From positions 10,230-24,881 of the forward strand of contig CAJTZB010000015.1 of assembly GCA_910583815.1 (NCBI GenBank): a DNA stretch of 14,652 bases. The letters are read 5' to 3'. How positions within the stretch are numbered: the stretch's first letter is position 1; every line of letters begins with the position of its first letter. The stretch is from an uncultured Lachnospiraceae bacterium. Lineage in GTDB: Bacteria; Bacillota; Clostridia; Lachnospirales; Lachnospiraceae. Below, piece after piece: positions 5,446-12,437 of the stretch. A program made the position numbers and the translations under genes. Below the pieces are notes generated by a model that was not told where the DNA came from, did no database searches, and saw only the letters and a program-made list of their open reading frames with translations.

Positions 5446-6684
5446 TCAGTCGTCAATATCAAAATTCTCTAGTACCTTTTTCTTCTGTTCCGGTCTGGAA
5501 TCTCCATGCCTTACCTGACTCATCGTGAGCATCGCACATATCACGAAAAAGATCGCATATGGAAACAATGTATGATAAGAAACATATTGAAGCAGCAGCC
5601 CTGATATAATCGGAGTAAAAATCTGCGCTGTCATGGAAAAGGTATAGTAAAGCCCGGTATATTTGCCGATTTCACTGCCTTTACTCATTTCCACTACCAT
5701 TGGAAGTGAATTCACGCTGACTGCCGCCCATCCCATGCCAATAATGGCAAAGAAAATATTTGCCGATGCATGATAAGTCGGGAAAAAGAACACAGCGCCA
5801 TAGCTGATTAACATCAGGCACAGACCAAGCAGAATCGTCTTTTTCCTTCCGACTTTGGAAGAAATAGCACCAATCGGAAGATAACTGATAATTGCTGCTA
5901 CAGTTGCCACCATCAGACAGCTTGCAAATCCACCGCCTTCCATCCCCCATATGGTAACGGCATATCTTGAAAATGCAGTTGTGACCGCATTATATGCCAT
6001 AAACCAAAGAAAAATAGAAAGTAAAATGAAGATTAAACTTTTTCTCACTGGCTTTGGAAGCCCTATTTCTGCCTCTTTTATCTGCTCTTCTTCTGCTTCT
6101 TCCGGATATTCCGATGCTATCTGTGCGGCAATCTTTTTTTCATTAATTGTACACACGAGCAGAACCACTGCCAAAAGCATAAGGGCTGCTACTCCCAGAA
6201 ATACCGGAAAATAGTTTGGCTTCTCCTCTGCTTTCACCAAAAAGCGAATCAGCCCCAATGCATAAACGCCGCCAACCGCCCCCATTAAATTAATAATGGC
6301 ATTGGCACTGGAACGGAGAGGTTTTGGCGTCAAGTCAGGCATCAGTGCAACCGCCGGAGAACGGTACATTGCCATTGCAAGCAAAGTCATTCCAAGTGCT
6401 ATGATAAACAGCCACAAAAGGCCGTTCTTGTCTGCATACGGCAGTAAAAGCATAAAGAGTATTGCCGCAATTGTTCCCCCAACAACAAATGGCGTCCGCT
6501 TGCCAAACCTTGTATCTACCTTGTCCGAAAATGTGCCAACGACCGGAAGCAGAAATACTGCAAGCACATTGTCAATCGCCATAACCGCACCGATTACCGC
6601 CTCATTTAAATGGAACGTGTTCTGCAGGATAAGCAGCATCTTAATCAGAAGGAACTTTGAGACGCACAGCGTCACAAATTCCAA
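5446..6684 (-). CDS. SLC45-like MFS transporter with atypical N-terminus
   Basis: 412 aa, about 11 hydrophobic segments. DKVDTRFGKRTPF after the second segment is the MFS loop motif in the form seen in GPH/SLC45-like sugar transporters, followed by MYRSPAVALMPDLTPKPLRS, also typical of that group. A cytoplasmic acidic linker (about residues 190-210, EEAEEEQIKEAE) separates the two halves, and SKVGRKK is the matching loop of the second half. The substrate is unknown; a sugar or polyol is likely by family. The frame has no ATG start: TTG 6684 with AGGG 7 nt upstream is the best start. Relatives usually have about 20 more residues forming the first half of TM1. Upstream the same frame reads VGLASVFLGY before two stops, so the gene may be N-terminally damaged. 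Operon with the GDPD gene. Confidence 0.8.
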   Translation of the reverse strand: MEFVTLCVSKFLLIKMLLILQNTFHLNEAVIGAVMAIDNVLAVFLLPVVGTFSDKVDTRFGKRTPFVVGGTIAAILFMLLLPYADKNGLLWLFIIALGMTLLAMAMYRSPAVALMPDLTPKPLRSSANAIINLMGAVGGVYALGLIRFLVKAEEKPNYFPVFLGVAALMLLAVVLLVCTINEKKIAAQIASEYPEEAEEEQIKEAEIGLPKPVRKSLIFILLSIFLWFMAYNAVTTAFSRYAVTIWGMEGGGFASCLMVATVAAIISYLPIGAISSKVGRKKTILLGLCLMLISYGAVFFFPTYHASANIFFAIIGMGWAAVSVNSLPMVVEMSKGSEIGKYTGLYYTFSMTAQIFTPIISGLLLQYVSYHTLFPYAIFFVICAMLTMSQVRHGDSRPEQKKKVLENFDIDD

Positions 6685-6686
6685 AC

Positions 6687-6737
6687 TTACACCCTAAGTA
6701 ATCTAATACCCAAGGAAAACGCTAGCCAAACCAACAT
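6687..6737 (-). CDS. Possible 16-aa leader peptide ahead of the MFS gene
   Basis: ATG 6737 opens MLVWLAFSLGIRLLRV and ends at TAA 6687, two bases before the TTG start of the transporter. The predicted transcript starts very near this ATG, with AAAGGA almost touching it, so initiation would be nearly leaderless. It could couple translation to the transporter, or be an accident of a decayed transporter 5' end. Confidence 0.25.
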   Translation of the reverse strand: MLVWLAFSLGIRLLRV

Positions 6738-6749
6738 TTTCCTTTACTA

Positions 6750-6778
6750 AGTATAACATATCATGATTCGGGTGTCAA
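6750..6778 (-). promoter_or_regulatory. Promoter of the MFS-GDPD operon
   Basis: Perfect TTGACA (6778-6773), a 17-bp spacer and TATACT (6755-6750) on the minus strand, about 65 nt ahead of the transporter start. A copy of the dispersed palindrome lies about 30 bp upstream of the -35. Confidence 0.85.
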
Positions 6779-6806
6779 AAGGGACACTTATCATCTAATT
6801 GATATT

Positions 6807-6826
6807 AGCGTCGGTGTACAAACGCT
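6807..6826 (+). repeat. Dispersed palindromic element, copy 3
   Basis: AGCGTC-GGTGTACA-AACGCT, one position off perfect pairing (or a G-T pair in minus-strand RNA), extended by a flanking T-A pair. It sits between the copA terminator and the MFS promoter, so it is outside both transcription units or just upstream of the MFS -35. Confidence 0.75.
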
Positions 6827-6829
6827 ATG

Positions 6830-6871
6830 GAAAAAAAGAAAAGAAAGATACCCATACGTACCTTTCTTTTC
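6830..6871 (-). terminator. Intrinsic terminator of copA
   Basis: On the minus strand GAAAAGAAAG-GTAC (6871-6858) pairs with GTAT-CTTTCTTTTC (6851-6838), a 14-bp stem with one G-T pair, followed by a run of seven T. It lies 14 nt past the copA stop codon. Confidence 0.9.
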
Positions 6872-6885
6872 CTGCAATACTCGTT

Positions 6886-7095
6886 TTACTGAACCGAAAT
6901 TACTTTGTAATCCTGCTCCTCAACTGCTGCTTTCAATGTATCATCGGAAATTTCCGCAGAAAGCGTTACTATGGCTGTTCCTGCCTCATGGCTGACTTCT
7001 GCTTCGGAAACTTCCGGAAGAGCTTCTAAACATTTCTTTACTCTTGCCTCGCAATGTCCGCACATCATACCTTCAATTTTCATTGTTTTTTTCAT
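6886..7095 (-). CDS. Possible free CopZ-like chaperone from an internal start in copA
   Basis: ATG 7095 lies within the copA frame, in the linker before the last HMA domain. GGAGG (7108-7104) is exactly 8 nt upstream. The resulting 69-aa product (MKKTMKIEGMMCGHCEARVK and onward) is the full length of a stand-alone CopZ copper chaperone. Internal initiation would give both a fused and a free copper carrier from one gene. The site may also be a relic of a former separate copZ gene fused to copA. Seen: the site and the frame. Inferred: use. Confidence 0.45.
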   Translation of the reverse strand: MKKTMKIEGMMCGHCEARVKKCLEALPEVSEAEVSHEAGTAIVTLSAEISDDTLKAAVEEQDYKVISVQ

Positions 7096-9471
7096 TGTCT
7101 TTTCCTCCATTTTTTCCTTTTTTCTTTTCTTTCTATCCCTACGCGCATCATATACGCGGAACAGATTCAGTCTTAGGGCATTCGTCACAACGCAGAAGCT
7201 TGACAGGCTCATTGCCGCCGCCCCAAACATCGGATTTAATTTCCAGCCAAACGCCGCAATCCAGACACCTGCCGCAAGCGGAATTCCAATCACATTATAA
7301 AAGAATGCCCAAAACAGGTTTTCGTGAATGTTCTGGATCGTTGCGCGGCTTAGGCGGATTGCCGCAGACACATCGCTTAATCTGCTTTTCATCAGCACAA
7401 TATCCGCTGCATCAATTGCAATATCCGTTCCTGCGCCAATTGCAATGCCGACATCAGCCCTTGTCAGCGCAGGTGCATCATTAATGCCGTCACCAACCAT
7501 CGCAACCTGCCCTTTTTCTTTCAGCCTGCGAATCACTGCTTCCTTTCCGTCCGGCAGCACGCCTGCAATCACCTCATCTACACCTGCCTGCTCTCCAACC
7601 GTCTTTGCAGTGCGCTCATTGTCTCCAGTCAGCATAACAACCCGAATACCCATACCGTGCAGCTCTTTTACTGCCTGTGGGCTGTCTTCTTTTATCACAT
7701 CTGCAACAGCAATAATACCTAGCAGCTTGCCATCGCGTGCAAAGAACAGCGGCGTTTTTCCCTCTTCCGACAGTTTCTCCGACTGCCGCTTTCCTTCTTC
7801 CAGAACGACAGCCTGGCTACTGATAAATTTATAATTCCCTCCAAATAAAAGAACACCATCACAACGTGCAGATAAACCATTGCCCGGCATTGCCTGAAAT
7901 TCAGAAATTTCCGGATTCTTTTGTTTGCTGATTTTTCCTTCACCGTACTCCGTAATCGCCCGCGCAAGCGGATGTTCACTTCTCTGCTCCAAAATATAGG
8001 CGTAATACAAAAGCTCCTCTTCTGTCACTCCATCCACCGGAAGCAGATCCGTTACCTTCGGCTCTCCGCTTGTAATCGTTCCGGTCTTATCAAGCACAAC
8101 AATATCTGTTTTTCCCGCTTCTTCCAAGGATGCTGCGGTTTTAAACAGAATTCCGTTTCTTGCTCCCATGCCGTTCCCAACCATAATCGCTACCGGAGTT
8201 GCAAGCCCAAGCGCACATGGGCAGCTGATGACAAGCACGGAAATTCCCCTTGCCAGAGCAAACCCAATGTTCTCGCCTGCAAGAAGCCAGGCAGCAATCG
8301 TCACCAGAGCGATTACAATCACTACAGGAACAAATACTCCTGATACCTTGTCAGCAACTTTAGCAATTGGCGCTTTCGTTGCCGCCGCATCGCTTACCAT
8401 CTGAATAATTTTAGAAAGTGTTGTGTCTTCTCCAACATGTACCGCCTCGCACCTCAAAAAACCGGACTGGTTGAGGGTAGCCGCCGAAACACGTTCGCCC
8501 ACTGCCTTATCTACAGGAATACTTTCTCCGGTCAGTGCCGATTCGTTGACCGCACTGCTTCCTTCTATTACAATACCATCCACCGGAATATTTTCACCGG
8601 GGCGCACAACAAAAATATCCCCTTTCATAACCTGTTCTATTGGTATCTCGGTTTCTGCCCCATCCCGCACGACAACTGCTGTCTTTGGCGCAAGTTTCAT
8701 CAAACTCTTTAATGCATCTGTTGTCTTTCCTTTGGAACGCGCTTCCAACATCTTTCCGACTGTAATCAATGTCAGAATCATTGCAGCGGACTCAAAATAA
8801 AACTCATGCATATAGTGCATGACACTTTCCATGTCATTATGAATCTGTGCATCCGTCATTGCAAACAACGCATAAGTGCTATAAACAAATGCTGCGCCGG
8901 AACCAAGTGCAACAAGAGTATCCATGTTGGGTGCCCTGTGCCAAAGACTTTTAAACCCACTTACAAAAAATTTCTGGTTGATTATCATAACTGCCGCAGT
9001 AAGCAGAAGCTGTGCCAGCCCCATTGCCACATGGTTTTCTGCTATCCGCTCCGGCAAAGGCCAGCCCCACATCATATTTCCCATCGAAATATACATGAGG
9101 ACAACCAGAAATCCAAGAGAAAGCAGCAGCCTGCGCTTTAGGGCAGGTGTTTCCCTGTCCTTTAACATATCCTCATAGGCAGATGTCGTATTGCCAGAAT
9201 CAGGACTTCCTTCCGCTGTATTTGCAGAATTCCCTGCTGCTCCATTTATGGCATTTCCCCTGTTTCCTGAAGCACCCTTTTTAGCTGCTCCATATCCTGC
9301 ATTTTCTACTGCTTTTATAATTTCTGTCACATCCGCATTTCCCTCAACGCCCATAGAATTCGTCAAAAGGCTGACCGAGCAGGAGGTTACACCTGATACC
9401 TTAGAAACCGCCTTTTCTACCCTGGCGCTGCAGGCGGCGCAGCTCATGCCTGTTACCGTATATTGTTCCAC
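6886..9471 (-). CDS. copA: Cu(I)-exporting P1B-type ATPase with N- and C-terminal HMA domains
   Basis: 861 aa from GTG 9471. The start reads MEQYTVTGMSCAAC, and AGGA lies 7 nt upstream; a TTG six codons earlier is less likely. Order of parts: HMA domain with CAAC at 11-14; a glycine/asparagine/alanine linker (about 65-95); transmembrane segments; TGES 314-317; the ion-binding CPC 417-419; phosphorylation site DKTGT 461-465; SEHP with His500; GDGIND 660-665; YN (725-726) and MSLSS (754-758), the TM7/TM8 residues marking Cu(I) transporters. A basic linker (RRDRKKRKKEKMEEK) leads to a second HMA domain with CGHC at 804-807. It exports cytoplasmic copper using ATP. Regulation by CsoR is expected since csoR lies upstream on the same strand, but a kinase gene intervenes. 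The C-terminal domain looks like a fused CopZ. Confidence 0.95.
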   Translation of the reverse strand: MEQYTVTGMSCAACSARVEKAVSKVSGVTSCSVSLLTNSMGVEGNADVTEIIKAVENAGYGAAKKGASGNRGNAINGAAGNSANTAEGSPDSGNTTSAYEDMLKDRETPALKRRLLLSLGFLVVLMYISMGNMMWGWPLPERIAENHVAMGLAQLLLTAAVMIINQKFFVSGFKSLWHRAPNMDTLVALGSGAAFVYSTYALFAMTDAQIHNDMESVMHYMHEFYFESAAMILTLITVGKMLEARSKGKTTDALKSLMKLAPKTAVVVRDGAETEIPIEQVMKGDIFVVRPGENIPVDGIVIEGSSAVNESALTGESIPVDKAVGERVSAATLNQSGFLRCEAVHVGEDTTLSKIIQMVSDAAATKAPIAKVADKVSGVFVPVVIVIALVTIAAWLLAGENIGFALARGISVLVISCPCALGLATPVAIMVGNGMGARNGILFKTAASLEEAGKTDIVVLDKTGTITSGEPKVTDLLPVDGVTEEELLYYAYILEQRSEHPLARAITEYGEGKISKQKNPEISEFQAMPGNGLSARCDGVLLFGGNYKFISSQAVVLEEGKRQSEKLSEEGKTPLFFARDGKLLGIIAVADVIKEDSPQAVKELHGMGIRVVMLTGDNERTAKTVGEQAGVDEVIAGVLPDGKEAVIRRLKEKGQVAMVGDGINDAPALTRADVGIAIGAGTDIAIDAADIVLMKSRLSDVSAAIRLSRATIQNIHENLFWAFFYNVIGIPLAAGVWIAAFGWKLNPMFGAAAMSLSSFCVVTNALRLNLFRVYDARRDRKKRKKEKMEEKTMKKTMKIEGMMCGHCEARVKKCLEALPEVSEAEVSHEAGTAIVTLSAEISDDTLKAAVEEQDYKVISVQ

Positions 9472-9487
9472 TTCAATATCCTTTCTC

Positions 9488-9531
9488 AAAACAGCAGCCT
9501 AAATCCATATCTTCATGGTTTCAGGCCGCTG
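9488..9531 (-). terminator. Hairpin between the kinase gene and copA
   Basis: On the minus strand CAGC-g-GCCT (9531-9522) pairs with AGGC-t-GCTG (starting 9500, ending 9492), and AAACCAT inside pairs with ATGGATTT (one bulge). TTTT follows. It sits after the kinase stop and only 17 nt before the copA GTG start. It could end kinase transcription partially, act as an attenuator, or stabilise a processed copA end. Confidence 0.5.
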
Positions 9532-9543
9532 TGCTTTGCTTTC

Positions 9544-10632
9544 CTACCTCTTAATATCATAATTCATATTCATCAGGTTCCGGATGCTGTCAACATCATC
9601 CGTAATATTAGCATCCCCACGGATAGTATGCTTAATCACGCTGCTTGCCACAGCAAAATTTACCATATCCATTGGCTTATAATTATGCATCATTGCATAA
9701 ATCAACCCGCTGGCAAATGCATCACCGCCGCCGACCCGGTCCAAAATATTAAAGGTAAACAGTTTGCTCTCAAACGTATGCGATTCATACCAAAGATATG
9801 CTTTTAAGCTGTTTTCGCTTCCGCTGTGTGCATAGCGTACATGTCTGGCAATGCATTGCAGATTCGGATACCGCTCAACAAACGCCTGAAATATTTCATC
9901 CTCCTGTTCATAGCTTGGCTGCAAAGGAACCCCATCCTTTACGTCTCCTTTGCTGTGGTCATTCTCATCCTTCCAAAGATGATAAGGCTCGATTCCAAGC
10001 AGCACATCTACATAAGGCAGACAATCCGTGCAAAAATCTCTTGCCTCTTCCCAGGTCCAGAGTTTGCTGCGGAAATTTCCGTCAAAGCTGATTGTAAGCC
10101 CTTTTTCTTTGGCCACTTTCATAGCATCCATTACCAAATTCCGGCAGTTCTTTGAAAGCGCCGGTGTAATTCCGCTTAAATGCAGCCATGTAAAACCATC
10201 TAACAGCTCTTCCAAATCCAGTTTCTTGTAGTTATATTCTGCAAAGGCACTGTTCTTCCGGTCATAAATTACTTTACTTGGGCGGATTCCGTATCCGGCC
10301 TCTAAGTAATAACTTCCCAGACGGTGTGTTGGTGTCTCTTCCGGCGTGCTTAAAATCATCGGCGTGCAATGCACATCATTGCTCCGCAGCATACGCACAG
10401 CACTCTTTCCCAAGCTGTTGTTTGGGACAACACTGAAAAACGTACTGTCCACACCAAGATTGGCAAGTGCCAAAGCGATATTTGCCTCGCTTCCGCCATA
10501 GCTTGCTTCAAAATTGCTTGCCATGCGAATTTTTTCATAGCTTGGAGGCGTTAAACGCAGCATAATTTCCCCAATTGTAATAAACTTATGCCCATTTGCC
10601 GACTCCGCAAGCAGTGGGTTGTGATGTTCCAT
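9544..10632 (-). CDS. PfkB-family sugar kinase, probably 2-keto-3-deoxygluconate kinase
   Basis: 362 aa. The N-terminus ITIGEIMLRLTPP and GGSEANIALALANLG (46-60) are the sugar-binding signature of PfkB kinases. FDGNFRSKLW (183-192) is typical of KDG kinases. DRVGGGDAFASG (298-309) is the second PfkB signature with Asp304 as catalytic base. The enzyme would phosphorylate KDG with ATP to KDPG in hexuronate or Entner-Doudoroff breakdown; no eda or uronate genes are nearby, so the substrate is uncertain. AGGAGGG stands before ATG 10632. The gene is oddly placed between csoR and copA, preceded by a tandem repeat element in its 5' region. It may be co-transcribed from the copper-controlled csoR promoter. 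Confidence 0.85.
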   Translation of the reverse strand: MEHHNPLLAESANGHKFITIGEIMLRLTPPSYEKIRMASNFEASYGGSEANIALALANLGVDSTFFSVVPNNSLGKSAVRMLRSNDVHCTPMILSTPEETPTHRLGSYYLEAGYGIRPSKVIYDRKNSAFAEYNYKKLDLEELLDGFTWLHLSGITPALSKNCRNLVMDAMKVAKEKGLTISFDGNFRSKLWTWEEARDFCTDCLPYVDVLLGIEPYHLWKDENDHSKGDVKDGVPLQPSYEQEDEIFQAFVERYPNLQCIARHVRYAHSGSENSLKAYLWYESHTFESKLFTFNILDRVGGGDAFASGLIYAMMHNYKPMDMVNFAVASSVIKHTIRGDANITDDVDSIRNLMNMNYDIKR

Positions 10633-10650
10633 AAACTTCCCTCCTATTAT

Positions 10651-10910
10651 TAGTTCCGCAGCACTTCCTTCAAGTGCTCTCTCTACTAGCAGAATTTCTG
10701 TAGCTTTCAGCTCCAGAGATTCTGCTGTGCACTTTTCGGACTGCTGCTGTTTCTTAGTTCCGCAGCAAACCCTACAAGCGCACTCTCCACTAGCTCAATT
10801 TCCAGCGCCAAAAGCTCCGGAAATTGAGCTGTGCGTTCTTCGGGTTGCTGCTGTCTTGATTAGTTCCGCAGCACTTCCTTCAAGTGCTCTCTCCGCTGGT
10901 ACATGCTGCT
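10651..10910 (-). ncRNA. Tandem ~105-nt structured element, two full copies and one deleted copy
   Basis: Unit A spans 10749-10651, unit B 10852-10755 and truncated unit C 10910-10861 (minus strand; starts 104 and 106 bp apart). Each full unit folds into one long arm of three stems. P1 pairs GCAGCA with TGCTGC plus three more pairs. P2 is AAGTGC/GCACTT in A and GAACGC/GCGCTT in B. P3 is AGCAGAAT/ATTCTGCT in A and GCTCAATTTCC/GGAAATTGAGC in B. A and B differ at paired positions by matched changes in P1, P2 and P3, while the internal loops CCGAA and AGTRGAGAG are kept. Unit C has lost P3. The array fills the gap between csoR and the kinase. No known riboswitch class is recognised. Confidence 0.65.
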
Positions 10911-10920
10911 ATTTTATGTT

Positions 10921-11262
10921 TTATTTCATCAGCTTCTGAATAATTGCAAGAAGTTCTTCAACCGTTTCTTCTTTGCCTTCTTTTATATCCTGAACTACAC
11001 AGGTTTTGATATGATTGGACAAAAGCATCTTTGCAAAACCATCCAGTGCCGCCTTGACCGCTGCGACCTGCATCAGAATATCAGTGCAATAAGCATCCTT
11101 TTCTACCATCCCTTTAATGCCACGTATCTGACCTTCCATTCGGTTCAGGCGATGAATCAGATCCGTGTATTCGGCTTCGGAACGGTTTTTTGTTTTATGA
11201 CAGCATTCCTTGCAAGACTCTGTTTCCGGTTCTTTTGTTTCAACAGATTCGTATAATACCAT
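10921..11262 (-). CDS. csoR: CsoR-family copper-sensing repressor
   Basis: 113 aa from ATG 11262, which has AGGAGG 8 nt upstream; the ATG two codons earlier is too close to the site. HRLNRMEGQIRGIKGMVEKD is the family's conserved helix. The Cu(I) ligands of CsoR are all present: Cys59 (YCTDIL), His84 and Cys88 (NHIKTC). It binds DNA as an oligomer and releases on Cu(I) binding. A consensus promoter with a matching operator lies directly upstream, so it is autoregulated. An N-terminal extension has Cys17, Cys20, Cys21 and His22 (CKECCH), an additional potential metal site not part of the core fold. Downstream are the kinase gene and copA. Confidence 0.93.
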   Translation of the reverse strand: MVLYESVETKEPETESCKECCHKTKNRSEAEYTDLIHRLNRMEGQIRGIKGMVEKDAYCTDILMQVAAVKAALDGFAKMLLSNHIKTCVVQDIKEGKEETVEELLAIIQKLMK

Positions 11263-11294
11263 TATCATTGCCTCCTGCCGTTTAGTTTGTTTAT

Positions 11295-11323
11295 ATTATA
11301 TACCCATAGGGGGTATATTGCAA
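11295..11323 (-). promoter_or_regulatory. csoR promoter
   Basis: TTGCAA (11323-11318), a 17-bp spacer and perfect TATAAT (11300-11295) on the minus strand. The spacer consists almost wholly of the CsoR operator. Confidence 0.85.
11299..11317. promoter_or_regulatory. CsoR operator
   Basis: TATACCCATAGGGGGTATA is a near-palindrome with TACCC and GGGTA half-sites and a G tract, the form of CsoR operators. It lies between the -35 and -10 of the csoR promoter, so bound repressor would block polymerase. No second copy is seen before the kinase or copA genes. Confidence 0.85.
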
Positions 11324-11332
11324 GAACTTTTT

Positions 11333-11372
11333 AAAAAACAAAGACAAAGGAGAATCTTCCCCTCTGTCTTTG
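11333..11372 (-). terminator. Intrinsic terminator, second of a pair
   Basis: On the minus strand CAAAGACA pairs with TGTCTTTG (8 bp, plus inner AGG/CCT pairing), followed by a run of six T. It separates the sigma/anti-sigma operon from the csoR promoter. Confidence 0.8.
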
Positions 11373-11436
11373 CTGGTATTGTACATATTATTTTCTTACA
11401 TATCAAATTTATTCCCCAATGGTAAGGACTGGTTCT

Positions 11437-11469
11437 AAAAACAGCCGCCAGCTACGGTAGCTGGCGGCT
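11437..11469 (-). terminator. Intrinsic terminator of the sigma/anti-sigma operon
   Basis: AGCCGCCAGCTAC and GTAGCTGGCGGCT are perfect complements with one base between, a very stable hairpin (11469-11443). GTTTTT follows on the minus strand. It begins 15 nt past the anti-sigma stop codon. Confidence 0.9.
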
Positions 11470-11483
11470 ATAAGCTATAAGCA

Positions 11484-12437
11484 TCAATAAGTCTTGCTGA
11501 CTGCCGTAGCATCTGTATGATTATCCAACAGTTCCAACAGCTTATTAAAGCTCTCTTCAGAAACCTGTACACAGACTTTCAGCATCCCTTGAAATCTGAC
11601 GTAGCCGTTTTCATGCAGACGGAGATGGACTGTTGTGCCATCTTCCATCTGAAAATACAAATGATACAACTCTGTATCTACTATGGAAGTCTTCCCTTCT
11701 TCCAGCGGCACCAAATCACACGGAATAAACAATGCCAAATCCATATCCTTGATAAAATCAAGGATAATATCGTGGATCCTGTTCATCTGATAACGTTCTC
11801 TTTGGCTGAAATACCATGAAGAACGGCTCTCATACTGCACCGACTGAAAATTACCGGAAAGATGAAGCCGATCCTCATATAATTCTGACCCATACTTTAA
11901 CGTAATCCCATTATTGCAAATATAAGTAGAAACGGTTCCATCTGCATCCGTCATGCAAAGCATAAAAGATGGATCATATCCTTGAACCGAATAAAAATCA
12001 CCGCTTATGCTTCCCGCAAGCTCCACATATCCTTCCTTCGTCGTCCATTCATCAATCAGCCCGGTTGCCGTTCCAAGATATTCACCAACTATATCCGTAT
12101 TATCATAAACCCATTCATACTGAACGTAACATCTTCCTTGATAAATGAAGAAGGCAAACATGTCGGCTGCTTCATTAGCAGACAGAGAAACATCCATTTT
12201 GGGGATTGTTACACCGTATTCTGAAACAGTAAGCTCAGTGTTCTTGTTGTAATGCGGCGCAGAAGCAACAGATTGCCTCCAAATAACAGTCCCTATAATC
12301 ACAAGGCACAAACAGGCAGCTACAGCGCAGTATTTCAGCCAACCGTTCTTCTTTTTATATTCACCGGCAGCCTCGCTTCGTTCAAGAACATCATCATCCA
12401 GTTCACTCATAGCATGATACAGGTCTTTGCTATTCAT
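11484..12437 (-). CDS. Membrane-anchored anti-sigma factor-like protein
   Basis: 317 aa. A short cytoplasmic N-terminus (residues 1-31: MNSKDLYHAMSELDDDVLER and a charged stretch) is followed by one transmembrane segment at about 33-53 (CAVAACLCLVIIGTVIW) and a large extracellular domain. This is the layout of transmembrane anti-sigma factors. The ATG overlaps the sigma factor stop codon as ATGA, so translation is coupled. The N-terminal part would bind the sigma factor; the external domain would sense an unknown signal. The external part matches no family I recognise. A strong terminator follows. Confidence 0.75.
   Translation of the reverse strand: MNSKDLYHAMSELDDDVLERSEAAGEYKKKNGWLKYCAVAACLCLVIIGTVIWRQSVASAPHYNKNTELTVSEYGVTIPKMDVSLSANEAADMFAFFIYQGRCYVQYEWVYDNTDIVGEYLGTATGLIDEWTTKEGYVELAGSISGDFYSVQGYDPSFMLCMTDADGTVSTYICNNGITLKYGSELYEDRLHLSGNFQSVQYESRSSWYFSQRERYQMNRIHDIILDFIKDMDLALFIPCDLVPLEEGKTSIVDTELYHLYFQMEDGTTVHLRLHENGYVRFQGMLKVCVQVSEESFNKLLELLDNHTDATAVSKTY

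Noticed and set aside
4574..5518. 314-aa plus-strand frame
   Set aside because: Shadow of the GDPD gene, which has clear catalytic motifs, a start signal and an operon partner on the other strand.
9472..9489. TTG start for copA at 9489
   Set aside because: GTG 9471 has AGGA at proper spacing and gives the usual MEQYTVTGMSC start; TTG would lie inside the hairpin tail.
10651..10910. Known riboswitch classes (glycine, c-di-GMP, THF, NiCo) for the tandem element
   Set aside because: None of their conserved core sequences is present in the loops.
10727..10939. 70-aa plus-strand frame in the repeat array
   Set aside because: Composed of the repeat units in antisense, with no ribosome binding site.
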